64,000 bases of DNA from Nocardioides speluncae (GCF_003121585.1 NZ_QEOO01000036.1:248001-312000), one strand, 5' to 3'. Numbered from the stretch's first letter, positions 18,671 through 29,018 are shown. The notes: generated by a model from the letters alone, not told the origin. Numbers and translations are program-made.

Positions 18671-19250
18671 ATGGCGGGTGGATCACCGCTCGGCCTTGCT
18701 TACGGGCGCGCATGACAGCGTCCGAGTACTGCGCGGCAGTCAGGTCGCCCTCGTTGATACCGAGTTCGGCAAGCGTCGCCCGGACGTCGGCGATCGCCGG
18801 GTCGACCTCGTCGATGTCTGCCATCGTCTCCAGTTCGAGGAAGGTCCCGTCGATCTCGGGAACGGTCACCATCGTGGCGAGCATGTCCCGGCCGCGAGCG
18901 GTGAACCGATAGTTCACGCATTGCTTTGTGAACGCGACCAGCTCGACAGCGCCCAGCGCACGGAACGCGGTGTCGACCACGCCCGGGTCTGCGAGCACCG
19001 TCTCGTGCTCTGGTTTGGAGCCGGATGCCCGGTCGACGGCGGGCTCCTTGTACGTCAGCATGCTGGACCGCATGGTGGCGGTCTCGACGGTTCGGATGCG
19101 AACCTCCCGCCCTTCCCTGGCGAGGGAACGGTCATGTTGGTCGTAATAGACGTCTCGGTACGTGCTCGGCTCCGCTCTAGCCAGCTCGGATAGCTGGGCG
19201 CGCAGTGCCTCGGGATCGCGCACCCGCGCCTTCAGCTCACACTCGATCAT
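18660..19250 (-). CDS. CYTH domain protein (class IV adenylate cyclase/triphosphatase-like)
   Basis: 196 aa. Starts IECELKARV, the ExExK signature of CYTH triphosphate tunnel enzymes, and continues with Arg/Lys/Glu strands expected of the tunnel ([52 protein letters not shown]). Relatives include CyaB adenylate cyclases and thiamine or inorganic triphosphatases; the substrate cannot be told. The ATG with AAAGGA upstream overlaps the stop of the XRE regulator by 4 nt, so the two are co-translated and probably share a job. Confidence 0.85.
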   Translation of the reverse strand: MIECELKARVRDPEALRAQLSELARAEPSTYRDVYYDQHDRSLAREGREVRIRTVETATMRSSMLTYKEPAVDRASGSKPEHETVLADPGVVDTAFRALGAVELVAFTKQCVNYRFTARGRDMLATMVTVPEIDGTFLELETMADIDEVDPAIADVRATLAELGINEGDLTAAQYSDAVMRARKQGRAVIHPPSTA

Positions 19251-20098
19251 TTCGTCCTTTCCGGGAGGCGTGCCCGACACCACAGGTCGTCGAAGTACCG
19301 CCGGAAGCCAGAGTGAAGCACACCGTTCGCCGCAGCGGCGAGCTCATAGACCCCCGAGCGATGACCTTCGTGCGTTGTGCCAAATGCCGACAGGTACAGC
19401 GTGTCGTCGAACCCGACCAGCCGCCACGTCGGCAGGTCGCCGTACAGCCGCGCATCAAGTCTGACGGTTGGGTGGTCGTCCAGCTCGGCGAGGCGCGCGA
19501 GTGATAGCCGGATCCCGGCCTCAAATGCCTCGGTTGACTCGCCGATCTCCTCGGCCCGCGTCGACGCTGCTGCGGAGACCGGGTCGAGCAGCAGCACACG
19601 GACCTGTACGGGTGTTTCCCGACTGGTGAGCGGGCCGTGCAGCAGGGAGTCGCTGAGCGCGACGAGGCCAAGCGCGCGCACGGCGAGGATGTCCACAAGG
19701 GCTGAGGTAGCCGCCAAGCGCCGCAGTTCCCGAGCAACGTCCGCCTGGCTCGGGTACGCCCGCGCGATCTCGGCCTGTCCGGTGAGGGTGCCGGGTGCGA
19801 TGGGGCGCGTCGATGCGAGCCCAAGTACGGCGCGCGCATCAGTGGGCATTGTCAAGCCCTCGGCGATGCGCTCGAACACGTCGATCCGGGTCACCGACCG
19901 CTTGCCGTTGATGATCTCGTTGACGCGGCCTTGACCGAGGCCGACCGCAATCGCCAAGCGGGCCTGGCTAACTCCGGCATGCCGCTGGACAAGCCGCAAG
20001 AGTGCCGCCATGTTCCGATCTGCGAGCGCGGCACGTGTATCGATCCGCTGCCAGACCGAGGCCGGAAGCTCAATGGGACCGTACGCCGCACCATTCAT
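19247..20098 (-). CDS. XRE-type helix-turn-helix regulator with C-terminal sensor domain
   Basis: 283 aa. HTH at about residues 33-90 (LVQRHAGVSQARLAIAVGLGQGRVNEIINGKRSV). The remaining 190 residues form a conserved actinobacterial module with VQVRVLLLDP, DARLYGDLPTWRLVGFDDTLYLSAFGTT, related in look to the C-terminal part of regulators with a phospholipase-D-like fold; no HKD motif is complete. Upstream gene of an operon with the CYTH protein and divergent from two small genes. The intergenic region contains an excellent palindrome (20115-20129). Confidence 0.82.
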   Translation of the reverse strand: MNGAAYGPIELPASVWQRIDTRAALADRNMAALLRLVQRHAGVSQARLAIAVGLGQGRVNEIINGKRSVTRIDVFERIAEGLTMPTDARAVLGLASTRPIAPGTLTGQAEIARAYPSQADVARELRRLAATSALVDILAVRALGLVALSDSLLHGPLTSRETPVQVRVLLLDPVSAAASTRAEEIGESTEAFEAGIRLSLARLAELDDHPTVRLDARLYGDLPTWRLVGFDDTLYLSAFGTTHEGHRSGVYELAAAANGVLHSGFRRYFDDLWCRARLPERTK

Positions 20099-20114
20099 CT
20101 CACAGGCAGACTAC

Positions 20115-20129
20115 ATCTCACCGTGAGAT
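20115..20129. promoter_or_regulatory. Perfect palindrome ATCTCAC-C-GTGAGAT, probable XRE operator
   Basis: A 7+1+7 perfect inverted repeat in the divergent intergenic region. Further half-sites occur nearby: ATCTCAC at 20097 overlapping the XRE start codon, GTGAGAC at 20181, and GAGA-TCG-TCTC at 20164-20174. Likely bound by the XRE protein encoded next to it. Confidence 0.6.
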
Positions 20130-20218
20130 ACCCGCTGGAGGATCGAGTCTCGCGGATCCGGGCGAGATCGTCTCCCCATGGTGAGACATCGGATCGGTCC
20201 TATTCGGCGGTGGCGGGA

Positions 20219-20485
20219 GTGTTGAGCGACGAGGCATACCTGACTGCCCGTGAGGCGCTCGACTCCTTCGCGGTGTTGGAGCAGTGCGGGGATCGCGAGC
20301 CTGGTCCACACGCTGGCTGCGCGGCATGGCATGAATGGAATGTCCAAACGTACCGATCGGCGTACGGCAGGTGGGCTCATGCAATGGACCGCCTGGAAGT
20401 GTTGTTGGGCGACCGCTTTCCGGGTCGCGAGTCCGGCTCGTGGGTCTCGTTCTGCGTCCGAATCCTCAGCGGTGAGATGAGGTGA
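20219..20485 (+). CDS. Small hypothetical protein (about 88 aa)
   Basis: Acidic/Trp-containing protein reading LSDEAYLTAREALDSFAVL ... AWHEWNVQTYRSAYGRWAHAMDRLEVLLGDRF, with three Cys. The start is uncertain: GTG at 20219 or the in-frame GTG at 20210; both have weak ribosome-binding sites. Support for it being real: it is divergent from the XRE gene across the palindrome, and a second small gene starts within its stop codon (GTGA). I do not recognise the family. Confidence 0.5.
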   Translation: MLSDEAYLTAREALDSFAVLEQCGDREPGPHAGCAAWHEWNVQTYRSAYGRWAHAMDRLEVLLGDRFPGRESGSWVSFCVRILSGEMR

Positions 20486-20619
20486 TCGAAGCCGCGTTGG
20501 CCATCACGGGCGTCGTACTCGCGATCCTGTGGAGCTTCGCCGAGTTTGGGCGTGCTACGACGAGCCAAGGCAGGCGCCGCCGCACTCGCAGCACCTTGAC
20601 CACAGGCGATGACTATTAG
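20482..20619 (+). CDS. Small single-pass membrane protein (45 aa)
   Basis: Short gene: MIEAALAITGVVLAILWSF forms one clear transmembrane helix, followed by a basic tail (GRRRRTRSTLTTGDDY), giving an N-out/C-in topology by the positive-inside rule. The GTG start overlaps the preceding stop by 4 nt, as in most operons of this window. Its stop overlaps the convergent DUF349 gene by 4 nt. Function unknown. Confidence 0.5.
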   Translation: MIEAALAITGVVLAILWSFAEFGRATTSQGRRRRTRSTLTTGDDY

Positions 20620-21851
20620 GAGAAGTCTTGGGCGGCGCGGCGGGCCATCTCGAGGAACTGCTGGCGGGACTCGAGGTTGTCCTCGAGCTCGGCGACCTTC
20701 TTGTCGTTGCCGGCGGCCCGGGCCTTCTCGAGGTCCTTCTGTACGCCGGCGATCGCCTTCTCGAGCTTGGAGATCATGTCGTCGGCGCGGGCGGACTTCT
20801 CGGGGTCGGACTTCTTCCACTGCTCGTCCTCGACCCCGCGGATCGCCTGCTCGACCTTGCGGATCCGGCCCTCGAGCTCCTTCATCCGGTCCCGGGGGAC
20901 CTTGCCGGCGGCGTCCCAGCGGTCCGCGATATCGCGGAACGCCTTCTTGGCCGCGTCCAGGTCGGTGACCGGGACCAGGGCCTCGGCCTCGACCAGCAGC
21001 TGCTCCTTGACCTCGGCGTTGGCCGCGAACTCCTGGTCGAGCTGCGCGTTGGCGGCGTCGCGGGCGCCGAAGAACTGGTCCTGGGCGCCACGGAACCGCT
21101 TCCACAGCGCGTCGTCCACCTCGCGCGGGGCCGGTCCGGCGGCCTTCCAGTCCCGCATCAGGTCGCGGAACTTGCCTGCGGTGGGGCCCCACTCGGTGGA
21201 GTCGGCGAGCTTCTCCGCCTCGGTGGCCAGCTTCTCCTTGATCACCCGAGCGGCGTCGCGCTTCTCGTGCTGCTCGGCGAAGTGCGACTTGCGGTGCCGG
21301 GTGTACGCCGTACGCGCGGTCGAGAACCGGCGCCACAGGGCGTCGTCGGAGGCGCGGTCGAGCCGGGGGAGGCCCTTCCACTCCTCGAGCAGATCGCGGA
21401 GCCGGTTGGCGCCGTTGCGCCAGTCGTTGCTCTCGGCGAGCTGCTCGGCCTCGGTCACGATCCCCTCCTTGCGGGTCCGCGACTCGGCGACCTTCTGTGC
21501 CCGCTCGGCCTTGCGGGCCTCACGCTGGGTGCCGATCACCTCGCTGAGCGCATCGAGCTTGGTGACCAGGGAGTCCAGGTCACCCACGGCGTGGGCGTCG
21601 ACGAGCTGCGAGCGGACCTTCTTCACCGACTCGACCGCCTCGTCGGGGGAGAGCACGCCGGACTTCACCCGCTGCTCCAGCAACTCCACCTCGAAGGCGA
21701 GCGCGTCGTACCGTTCGGTGAAGAACTTCAGCGCCTCCTCGGGGGTGCCAGCGGGGTACTGCCCAACGGGACGTTCACCGTCCGAAGTCTTGACGTAGAC
21801 GGTGCCGTCTTCGGCTACCCGACCCCACGCCGACTGCTCCTGCGCGCTCAT
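20616..21851 (-). CDS. DUF349 repeat protein
   Basis: 411 aa, almost entirely helical and highly charged. After an N-terminal beta segment (WGRVAEDGTVYVKTSDGERPVG) come at least three DUF349 repeats, each with the pattern W-x(n)-FRxxMxxWKxAGPxPRExDxALWKRFxxAxxxF (about residues 145-200, 215-275, 290-340), then a C-terminal coiled coil. Found in most actinobacteria near rel and hisS; the molecular role is not established. Soluble; ATG start. Confidence 0.85.
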   Translation of the reverse strand: MSAQEQSAWGRVAEDGTVYVKTSDGERPVGQYPAGTPEEALKFFTERYDALAFEVELLEQRVKSGVLSPDEAVESVKKVRSQLVDAHAVGDLDSLVTKLDALSEVIGTQREARKAERAQKVAESRTRKEGIVTEAEQLAESNDWRNGANRLRDLLEEWKGLPRLDRASDDALWRRFSTARTAYTRHRKSHFAEQHEKRDAARVIKEKLATEAEKLADSTEWGPTAGKFRDLMRDWKAAGPAPREVDDALWKRFRGAQDQFFGARDAANAQLDQEFAANAEVKEQLLVEAEALVPVTDLDAAKKAFRDIADRWDAAGKVPRDRMKELEGRIRKVEQAIRGVEDEQWKKSDPEKSARADDMISKLEKAIAGVQKDLEKARAAGNDKKVAELEDNLESRQQFLEMARRAAQDFS

Positions 21852-21955
21852 GGTCGCCCATCGTAGTCACGGTCGAGCCGTGTGCGCAGGCGCAGGTAGG
21901 CTCTTCCAGTCATCGCTCACATACTGATCCAACTGATCATCAGAAGGACTCCTCG

Positions 21956-22666
21956 TTGTTCATCGCCGGCTTCCCCGCAGGACCCTGGGGGACCAACTGC
22001 TACGTCGTGGCGACCGCTCCGGGTGCCGAGTGCGTGGTCATCGACCCCGGCAAGGACGCAGCGGAGGGCGTCGACCAGGTGGTGCGCGAACACAAGCTCA
22101 AGCCGGTGTCGGTGCTGGTCACCCACGGACACGTCGATCACATGTGGTGCGTTGCGCCCGTGGCCGGCACGTACGACGCCACGGCCTACATCCACCCCAA
22201 GGACCGGCACCTGCTGTCCGACCCGATGCTCGGCATGTCCCGTGAGACCACCCAGATGCTGCTCGGCGGTAGCTATTCGTGGGCCGAGCCGGACGACGTC
22301 CAGGAACTGGACGACCTGCAGACCATCGAGCTGGCCGGCGTCAGCTTCGTCGTCGACCACACCCCCGGACACACCGAGGGCTCGGTGACCTTCCGTACGC
22401 CGTACCCGGCCGCCGACGTCAGCGAGGTGATGTTCTCCGGCGACCTGCTGTTCGCAGGCTCGATCGGCCGCACCGACCTGCCGGGCGGCGACCATCCGAC
22501 GATGATGCGCAGCCTGGCTACGAAGGTGCTGCCGCTGGCCGACGACATCGTCGTCCTCCCGGGCCACGGCGAGCAGACCTCGATCGGCCGTGAGCGCGCC
22601 ACCAACCCGTTCTTGCAGGATCTGGCCGACACTGGTGCGGCCGACCAAGTCACTCGAGGTCTCTGA
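21956..22666 (+). CDS. MBL-fold metallo-hydrolase (glyoxalase II-like)
   Basis: 236 aa with the metal-binding signature THGHVDHM (HxHxDH, about residue 60), a second-shell His in DHTPGHTEGS, Asp in MFSGDLLFAGSIGRTDL and a late His in VLPGHGEQTSIG. These are the ligands of a dinuclear zinc site of the hydroxyacylglutathione-hydrolase-like group. Starts with TTG seven nt after AAGGA; no ATG fits the N-terminus. A TAGGCT -10 lies at 21896. The usual actinobacterial neighbour upstream of hisS; the natural thioester is unknown. Confidence 0.88.
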   Translation: MFIAGFPAGPWGTNCYVVATAPGAECVVIDPGKDAAEGVDQVVREHKLKPVSVLVTHGHVDHMWCVAPVAGTYDATAYIHPKDRHLLSDPMLGMSRETTQMLLGGSYSWAEPDDVQELDDLQTIELAGVSFVVDHTPGHTEGSVTFRTPYPAADVSEVMFSGDLLFAGSIGRTDLPGGDHPTMMRSLATKVLPLADDIVVLPGHGEQTSIGRERATNPFLQDLADTGAADQVTRGL

Positions 22667-22670
22667 ACAC

Positions 22671-24038
22671 ATGAGCAAGCCCACGCCGCTGAGCGGCTTT
22701 CCTGAACTCCTGCCCGAGCAGCGCTTCGTCGAGCAGCAGGTGATCGCCACCCTCGCTCACACCTTCGAGCTGCACGGGTTCGCCAGCATCGAGACCCGCG
22801 CGGTCGAGCCCATGGACCAGCTGCTGCGCAAGGGGGACACCTCCAAGGAGATCTACCTCCTGCGCCGGCTTCAGGAGGACGAGCGTCAGGACTCCGCGAT
22901 CAAGGCCGGGGTCGGGCTTCACTACGACCTGACGGTGCCGTTCGCGCGCTACGTGCTGGAGAACGCCGGCAAGCTGGAGTTCCCGTTCCGCCGGTACCAG
23001 ATCCAGAAGGCATGGCGCGGCGAGCGGCCGCAGGAGGGCCGGTTCCGCGAGTTCACCCAGGCCGACATCGACATTGTCGGCCGCGACGTGCTGCCCTTCC
23101 ACCACGACATCGAGGTCACCCGGGTAATGCTCGACGCGCTGTCGCGACTCGCTGACCCCAAACTGCTCGGTCTGCCGGCGTTCCGGCTGCAGGTCAACAA
23201 TCGCAAGCTGCTGCAGGGCTTCTACCTCGGCATCGGCGCGCCCGACGTCGACGAGGCAATGCGGCTGGTCGACAAGCTCGACAAGCTGCCCGAGGACGAG
23301 GTCCGCAAGCTGCTGGTCGCCGAGGCCGGGCTGAGCGAGGAGCAGGCCGACCAGTGCCTCGCCCTGGCCCGGATCTGCACCGCCGATGACTCCTTCGTCG
23401 CCGAGGTGCGCGCACTCGGCGTCTCCCACGAGCTGCTTGACGAAGGACTCGACGAGCTGGCGGCGCTGGTCCGCGGCTGCGCGGGCTTGGTGACCGACCG
23501 TGTCCGGATCGAGGCGGACCTCAAGATCGCCCGCGGCCTGGACTACTACACCGGCACCGTGTTCGAGACCCGGCTCGACGGCTTCGAGTCGCTCGGGTCG
23601 ATCTGCTCGGGCGGCCGGTACGACGCGCTCGCCAGCGACGGCAAGACGACGTACCCGGGCGTGGGCATCTCGCTCGGCGTCAGCCGGGTACTGGTGCCGC
23701 TGTTCCAGCGCGGTCTCCTGGTGGCCGACCGGTCGGTGCCGAGCGCCGTACTCGTCGCCCTGAACGACGAGGAGTCGCGCGAGGCGGCCGACCTGGTCGC
23801 GGGCGCACTGCGCGGCAACGGCGTGCCGTGCGAGGTCGCGCCGACGCCGGCGAAGTTCGGCAAGCAGATCCGGTACGCCGAGCGCCGCGGCATCCCGTAC
23901 GTCCTCTTCACCACTGACTCCGGCCACGAGGTGAAGGACATCCGCACCGGCGACCAGGTGCCGGCGGACCCGGCGACCTGGACCCCATCCACTCAGGACC
24001 TGCGTCCGCAGGTGACTATCAAGGAGCAGAACTCGTGA
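22671..24038 (+). CDS. hisS: Histidyl-tRNA synthetase
   Basis: 455 aa class II synthetase. Motif 2 is seen in [27 protein letters not shown], the histidine-specific HisA motif in [15 protein letters not shown], HisB-like glycine loop in [12 protein letters not shown], and motif 3 in [12 protein letters not shown]; the C-terminal anticodon-binding domain follows. ATG chosen after the MBL stop; it overlaps aspS by 4 nt at its end (GTGA). Confidence 0.96.
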   Translation: MSKPTPLSGFPELLPEQRFVEQQVIATLAHTFELHGFASIETRAVEPMDQLLRKGDTSKEIYLLRRLQEDERQDSAIKAGVGLHYDLTVPFARYVLENAGKLEFPFRRYQIQKAWRGERPQEGRFREFTQADIDIVGRDVLPFHHDIEVTRVMLDALSRLADPKLLGLPAFRLQVNNRKLLQGFYLGIGAPDVDEAMRLVDKLDKLPEDEVRKLLVAEAGLSEEQADQCLALARICTADDSFVAEVRALGVSHELLDEGLDELAALVRGCAGLVTDRVRIEADLKIARGLDYYTGTVFETRLDGFESLGSICSGGRYDALASDGKTTYPGVGISLGVSRVLVPLFQRGLLVADRSVPSAVLVALNDEESREAADLVAGALRGNGVPCEVAPTPAKFGKQIRYAERRGIPYVLFTTDSGHEVKDIRTGDQVPADPATWTPSTQDLRPQVTIKEQNS

Positions 24039-25807
24039 TCCGCACCCATGACGCCGGCGCCCTCCGCGCCGAGCACGTCGGCCAGACCGTCACCCTCGCG
24101 GGATGGGTGGCCCGGCGGCGCGATCACGGCGGGGTCGCCTTCATCGACCTGCGCGAGGCCAGCGGCGTGGTGCAGGTCGTGATCCGCGACGAGGAGGTCG
24201 CCCACCACCTGCGCAGCGAGTACTGCCTGAAGGTCACCGGTGAGGTCGTCGCCCGCAAGGAGGGCAACGAGAACCCCAACCTGGCCACCGGCGCGATCGA
24301 GGTCGTGGCGGCCGACGTCGAGGTGCTGAGCGCGGCCGCGGCGCTGCCGTTCCCGATCGACGACCACATTGACGTGGGGGAGGAGGCGCGGCTCCGGCAC
24401 CGCTACCTCGACCTGCGCCGTACCGGTCCCAACCAGGCGATCCGGCTGCGCAGCAAGGTCAACAAGACCGCGCGCGACGTACTCGACCGGCACGGCTTCG
24501 TGGAGATCGAGACGCCGACGCTGACCCGCTCCACGCCCGAGGGCGCGCGCGACTTCCTGGTCCCGGCGCGGCTGCAGCCCGGCAGCTGGTACGCGCTGCC
24601 GCAGAGCCCGCAGCTGTTCAAGCAGCTGCTGATGGTCGCCGGGATGGAGCGCTACTTCCAGATCGCGCGCTGCTACCGCGACGAGGACTTCCGCGCGGAC
24701 CGGCAGCCGGAGTTCACCCAGCTCGACGTCGAGATGAGCTTCGTCGAGCAGGACGACGTGCTCGCGCTGTCCGAGGAGATCCTGACCGCGCTCTGGGGGC
24801 TGATCGGGGTGGACGTGCCGACCCCGCTGCCGCGGCTGACGTACGCCGAGGCGATGGCGCGCTACGGCTCGGACAAGCCCGACCTGCGGATGGGTCAGGA
24901 GCTCGTCGAGTGCACCGAGTTCTTCGCCTACACCGGCTTCCGGGTGTTCCAGGCGCCGTACGTCGGCGCGGTGGTGATGCCCGGCGGCGCCGGCCAGCCG
25001 CGCAAGCAGCTCGACGCCTGGCAGGAGTGGGCCAAGCAGCGCGGCGCGAAGGGCCTCGCCTATGTGCTTGTGCAGGAGGACGGCGAGCTGGGCGGCCCGG
25101 TGGCCAAGAACCTCACCGACGCGGAGCGGGCCGGCATCGCCGAGCACGTCGGCGCGAAGCCGGGGGACTGCATCTTCTTCGCGGCCGGCCCGGTGAAGTC
25201 GAGCCGGGCGCTGCTGGGCGCGGCGCGGCTGGAGATCGGCCGGCGCGGCGGCCTGATCGACGAGGACGCGTGGAGCTTCCTGTGGGTCATCGACGCGCCG
25301 CTGTTCGAGCCGGCCGATGAGGCGACGGCCGCCGGCGACGTGGCGGTCGGCAGCGGCGCCTGGACCGCCGTACACCACGCCTTCACCTCGCCGCAGGACC
25401 TCGAGGCGTTCGACAAGGACCCTGGTAACGCCATCGCCTGGGCGTATGACATCGTCTGCAACGGCAATGAGATCGGCGGCGGCTCGATCCGTATCCATCG
25501 CGAGGACATCCAGAAAAGGGTCTTCGAGGTGATGGGCATCGGCGGGGACGAGGCCGACGAGAAGTTCGGCTTCCTGCTGGAGGCCTTCAAGTACGGCGCG
25601 CCGCCTCACGGCGGCATTGCATTCGGCTGGGACCGAATCGTTGCCCTGCTTTCGCGCAGTGAGTCGATCCGCGATGTGATCGCGTTCCCGAAGTCCGGAG
25701 GTGGCTTCGACCCGCTCACCGCCGCTCCTGCGCCGATCACCCCAGAACAGCGCAAGGAAGCCGGTGTGGACGCCGTACCACCGAAGGATGTGTCGCTCTC
25801 CGAGTGA
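24035..25807 (+). CDS. aspS: Aspartyl-tRNA synthetase
   Basis: 590 aa bacterial-type enzyme: N-terminal OB-fold anticodon domain ([23 protein letters not shown]), class II motif 1 and 2 ([35 protein letters not shown]), the large bacterial GAD insertion in the middle (about 300-400) and motif 3 near the C-terminus ([14 protein letters not shown]). Whether it is discriminating or also charges tRNA-Asn cannot be settled without knowing if asparaginyl-tRNA synthetase exists in the genome. Overlaps hisS. Confidence 0.97.
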   Translation: MIRTHDAGALRAEHVGQTVTLAGWVARRRDHGGVAFIDLREASGVVQVVIRDEEVAHHLRSEYCLKVTGEVVARKEGNENPNLATGAIEVVAADVEVLSAAAALPFPIDDHIDVGEEARLRHRYLDLRRTGPNQAIRLRSKVNKTARDVLDRHGFVEIETPTLTRSTPEGARDFLVPARLQPGSWYALPQSPQLFKQLLMVAGMERYFQIARCYRDEDFRADRQPEFTQLDVEMSFVEQDDVLALSEEILTALWGLIGVDVPTPLPRLTYAEAMARYGSDKPDLRMGQELVECTEFFAYTGFRVFQAPYVGAVVMPGGAGQPRKQLDAWQEWAKQRGAKGLAYVLVQEDGELGGPVAKNLTDAERAGIAEHVGAKPGDCIFFAAGPVKSSRALLGAARLEIGRRGGLIDEDAWSFLWVIDAPLFEPADEATAAGDVAVGSGAWTAVHHAFTSPQDLEAFDKDPGNAIAWAYDIVCNGNEIGGGSIRIHREDIQKRVFEVMGIGGDEADEKFGFLLEAFKYGAPPHGGIAFGWDRIVALLSRSESIRDVIAFPKSGGGFDPLTAAPAPITPEQRKEAGVDAVPPKDVSLSE

Positions 25808-25947
25808 TTCCCTCGACCGGCGGGTCGTGTCCAGATCGTTACGCGTAGGTGATCGCGAGTGCGTTCCGCGTCACATAGAGTCGCCGACGGCACGGACGAT
25901 CTTCGCGCCACGGACCATCCCGAACGACGACCGCCGACGAGGTGACC

Positions 25948-26979
25948 ATGAGCAGCACTCTCTCCGATCTGGAGACACATGCGATTGAGGAGCACCCTGA
26001 GGGCGATTCGCTAGCGACAAAGGTTGCGGGCCGGTCTCCGACCCAGCTGGCGCTGGCACGATTCCGCAAGGACAAGCTGTCCATGGCCGCGTTCACCGTG
26101 GTCGCCCTGGTCTTCATCGCGGGCATTATGGCGCCGTTCCTGGTCATGTCCGGCTTCCTGGACCCGACCTCGTTCCACAACACCAGCAGGACCGGGCAGC
26201 TGATCGACCCGTCGACCGGGCTGGCGACGGGCAAGTGGGGCGGAATCTCCGGTGACCACTGGCTCGGCGTCGAGCCCGGCACCGGCCGCGATGTGCTCTC
26301 CCGGATGTGGTACGGCATCACCTTCTCGCTGGCCATCGCCATCTCGGGAGCCCTCTTCACCGTGACCGTCGGCACCGCCGTGGGCATCGTCGCCGGCGCG
26401 AGCGGTGGCTTCGTTGACGCCGCCATCGGCCGGTGCATCGACCTGGTGCTGTCGTTCCCGGTCACGCTGATGCTGCTGGCGCTGTCCAGCCCGGGTGTGG
26501 TCTTCCTCGATGAGACCCTGCACGTGCCGTCCGGTCCCAACAAGAGCTTCGTCAACGGCCTCTATGTGGTGCTCGTCCTCGGGGTGTTCGGCTGGCCCTA
26601 CGTCGCGCGCCTGGTGCGCGGGCAGGTGCTCTCGCTGCGCGAGCGCGAGTTCGTCGAGGCGGCGAAGCTGATCGGCGCTTCCAAGTTCAGGCTGTACTTC
26701 AAGGAGATCCTGCCCAACCTCTGGGCGCCGGTGCTGGTGATCTTCACGATCACGATGCCGACCTACGTCTCGGCTGAGGCCGCGCTCAACTTCCTCGGAG
26801 TCGGCATCAAGCCGCCGACCCCGACCCTCGGCAACCTGCTGACCGCGTCCGACGACTACGCCACCAGCGCCTTCCTGTTCTTCCTCTTCCCGGCCTTCCT
26901 GATCATGGTCATCGTGGTGAGCTTCAACCTTCTCGGAGACGGCATCCGGGACGCGCTCGACCCGAAAGGCAACAGGTAG
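25948..26979 (+). CDS. ABC transporter permease, DppC/OppC type
   Basis: 343 aa inner-membrane subunit with an N-terminal cytosolic stretch, TM1 (AAFTVVALVFIAGIMAPF), a long external loop ending in GVEPGTGRDVLSRMWYG, and five further TMs. The EAA loop that contacts the ATPases is EAAKLIGASKFRLYFKEILPN. ATG used because GAGGTG precedes it; an in-frame GTG lies 6 nt upstream. It is the first gene of a five-gene peptide-type importer, unusual because the C permease usually follows the B permease. TAGAGT at 25874 may be the operon -10. Confidence 0.92.
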   Translation: MSSTLSDLETHAIEEHPEGDSLATKVAGRSPTQLALARFRKDKLSMAAFTVVALVFIAGIMAPFLVMSGFLDPTSFHNTSRTGQLIDPSTGLATGKWGGISGDHWLGVEPGTGRDVLSRMWYGITFSLAIAISGALFTVTVGTAVGIVAGASGGFVDAAIGRCIDLVLSFPVTLMLLALSSPGVVFLDETLHVPSGPNKSFVNGLYVVLVLGVFGWPYVARLVRGQVLSLREREFVEAAKLIGASKFRLYFKEILPNLWAPVLVIFTITMPTYVSAEAALNFLGVGIKPPTPTLGNLLTASDDYATSAFLFFLFPAFLIMVIVVSFNLLGDGIRDALDPKGNR

Positions 26980-27109
26980 CAGTCGTCAACACAGTCTCGG
27001 GCTGAGAAACCAGCAAGTAGATATCCAAATGAAGACGTGGCATGGCCGGCACCAGCCGGCACGTGTCCAGGTGACGGGCGACGGGCCCGCACGCATCAAA
27101 GGAGAGGCA

Positions 27110-28838
27110 ATGGCCAGAATTACCAAGCGGGCCTTGGCCGCGACTGCAGGGATCGTCATGTTGTCGACGACGCTCGCCGCCTGTGGCGGCGACGAAGGCG
27201 ACAACGGCGACGGCCCCGGCGGCACCGCAGGCAAGGGCGGCACTCTGTACGTCAAGGCCGAGGACGCAATCGAGCACCTCGACCCCCACCGGACCTACAT
27301 CGGTCTGCACATCAACATGCTGGCCCGGACCGTCACCCGTGGCCTGCTGACGCAGAGCACTACCGACGACCCGGCCCCCATCCCGGACATCGCGACCGAC
27401 ACCGGGACGATGGCGGCCGGCGGCAAGGAGTGGTCGTTCACCATTCGCGATGACGTGAAGTGGGAGGACGGCGAGGCGGTCACCTGTGAGGACTTCAGGT
27501 ACGGCTACTCCCGTAACTTCGCCACCGACGTGATCACCGGCGGGCCATCGTTCTACCCGCTGAGCTTCACCGACATCCCCGGCGCCGCCGAGGGTGCGCC
27601 GGAGTACTCGGGTCCGTACACCGAGAAGGGTCAGGACCTGTACGACAAGGCCGTCACCTGCGACGGCAACACGATCACCTACCGCTTCAACAAGTCGTGG
27701 CCCGACTTCAACCTCGCGGTTGCGGCCCTGCACTTCGCTGCGCCGTACCGGGCGGACCAGGACAAGGGCGACAAGTCCAACCTGGAGATCTTCTCCAACG
27801 GCCCCTACAAGCTCGAGGGCGAGTGGGACAAGGAGTCCGGCGGCACGCTGGTCCAGAACGAGAACTACGGAGCCGACGACACCGGCACCCGCAAGGCGCT
27901 GCCGGACAAGATCGTCTTCCAGCTCGGTGACAAGGCGGAGACCACCTACGAGGAGATCATCGCCGACGCCGGACCGGCCAAGACGACGATCAGCTTCAAC
28001 CGGCTCCCGGCGTCGATGTTCAGCCAGATTGGGAACGAGATCCCCGAGGACCGGTACCTGAACGTGGCGAGCCCGTTCATCGACTACCTGTGGTTCAACA
28101 CCGAGAAGCTGGACCCGGCACTCCGCCAGGCGCTGGCGGTATCGACCGACCGTGAGGCCTGGATCAACGCGAGTGGTGGCGAGCGGTCGTACAAGATCGC
28201 GGACTCGATCATCAACCCGAACGTCCCCGGCTACGCCCCGAACTCGGTCTGGAAGGACGTGCCGCCGAGCGGTGACGCCGACCAGGCGAAGACGATCCTC
28301 GAGGACGCCGGCATCGACACTCCGGTAAAGGTCAGCCTGCAGTACCCGCAGAGCGAGGGCGCTGACAAGCAGGCCGCCGCGCTGCAGGACTCGTGGAACA
28401 GCTCCGGTCTGTTCGAGGTGGAGCTCAAGCCTGAGGGCGACGTCTACTACACCAACATCCAGAAGCCCGACCACGACTACGAGATCGGCTGGGCCGGTTG
28501 GGGTGCTGACTGGAACTCGCCGTCGACCGTGCTCCCGCCGCTGTTCGACTCGCGGGCCAACATCCAGGGCGGCTCGCTCGGCCAGGACTACGGCAAGTAC
28601 CGCGGCGACGAGTTCAACAAGAAGCTCGACGAGGCATCGATCGCTGCCGGTGCCGGTGACGACGCGGCACGGGACAAGGCCTACCAGGAAGGCGGACACG
28701 ATCCTCGCCAACGACGTGGTCTACTTCCCGCTCGAGAACGCGCTGTTCAATTACGCCTGGGGCTCGGATGTTGACTTCCACGTCACGCCTGCCTCGGCGG
28801 AGCAGCCGGACCTTGGTCTGATCGGCGTCACTGAGTGA
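27110..28838 (+). pseudogene. ABC transporter substrate-binding lipoprotein (family 5), frameshifted near the C-terminus
   Basis: Lipoprotein: signal peptide with lipobox LAAC, Cys at residue 25, strong GGAGAGG site before the ATG. The family 5 peptide/nickel-binding fold follows (LDPHRTYIGLHINMLARTV, WSFTIRDDVKWEDG, NGPYKLEGEWDKES, FNTEKLDPALRQALAVSTDR). After AYQEA the frame is lost: one extra G at 28691-28692 sends the reading frame to a stop at 28774. Removing it restores DTILANDVVYFPLENALFNY and the normal end at 28838 (575 aa). All other operon members are intact, so a sequence error is as likely as a real mutation. Confidence 0.85.
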
Positions 28839-28876
28839 CCAGCTAGTCAATCCAGGTAGTTCAAAGCAGTATTCGT

Positions 28877-28910
28877 GTCCGGCCGGGTCGTTACGGCGGC
28901 CCGGCCGGAC
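28877..28910 (+). terminator. 11-bp stem hairpin between binding protein and permease genes
   Basis: GTCCGGCCGGG (28877-28887) and CCCGGCCGGAC (28900-28910) form a perfect 11-bp stem with a 12-nt loop and no U-run. Placed after a binding-protein gene it would act as an attenuator or 3'-end protector, giving more binding protein than permease. Confidence 0.6.
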
Positions 28911-29018
28911 ATGAGCCCAAGGACGTCTGCGTCGCCGATGCGGTCGTCAAAGCCATGAGGGCTGCAGCCGCCACAAGCGCAGGCAGTCCTACCCAGGGCC
29001 TAGTGGGAGTGGAGTCTG

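Noticed and set aside
20628-21866. Plus-strand 412-codon frame antisense to the DUF349 gene
   Set aside because: Leu/Gly/Val-rich mirror of the highly charged helical repeats; the minus frame has the family pattern and a sensible start.
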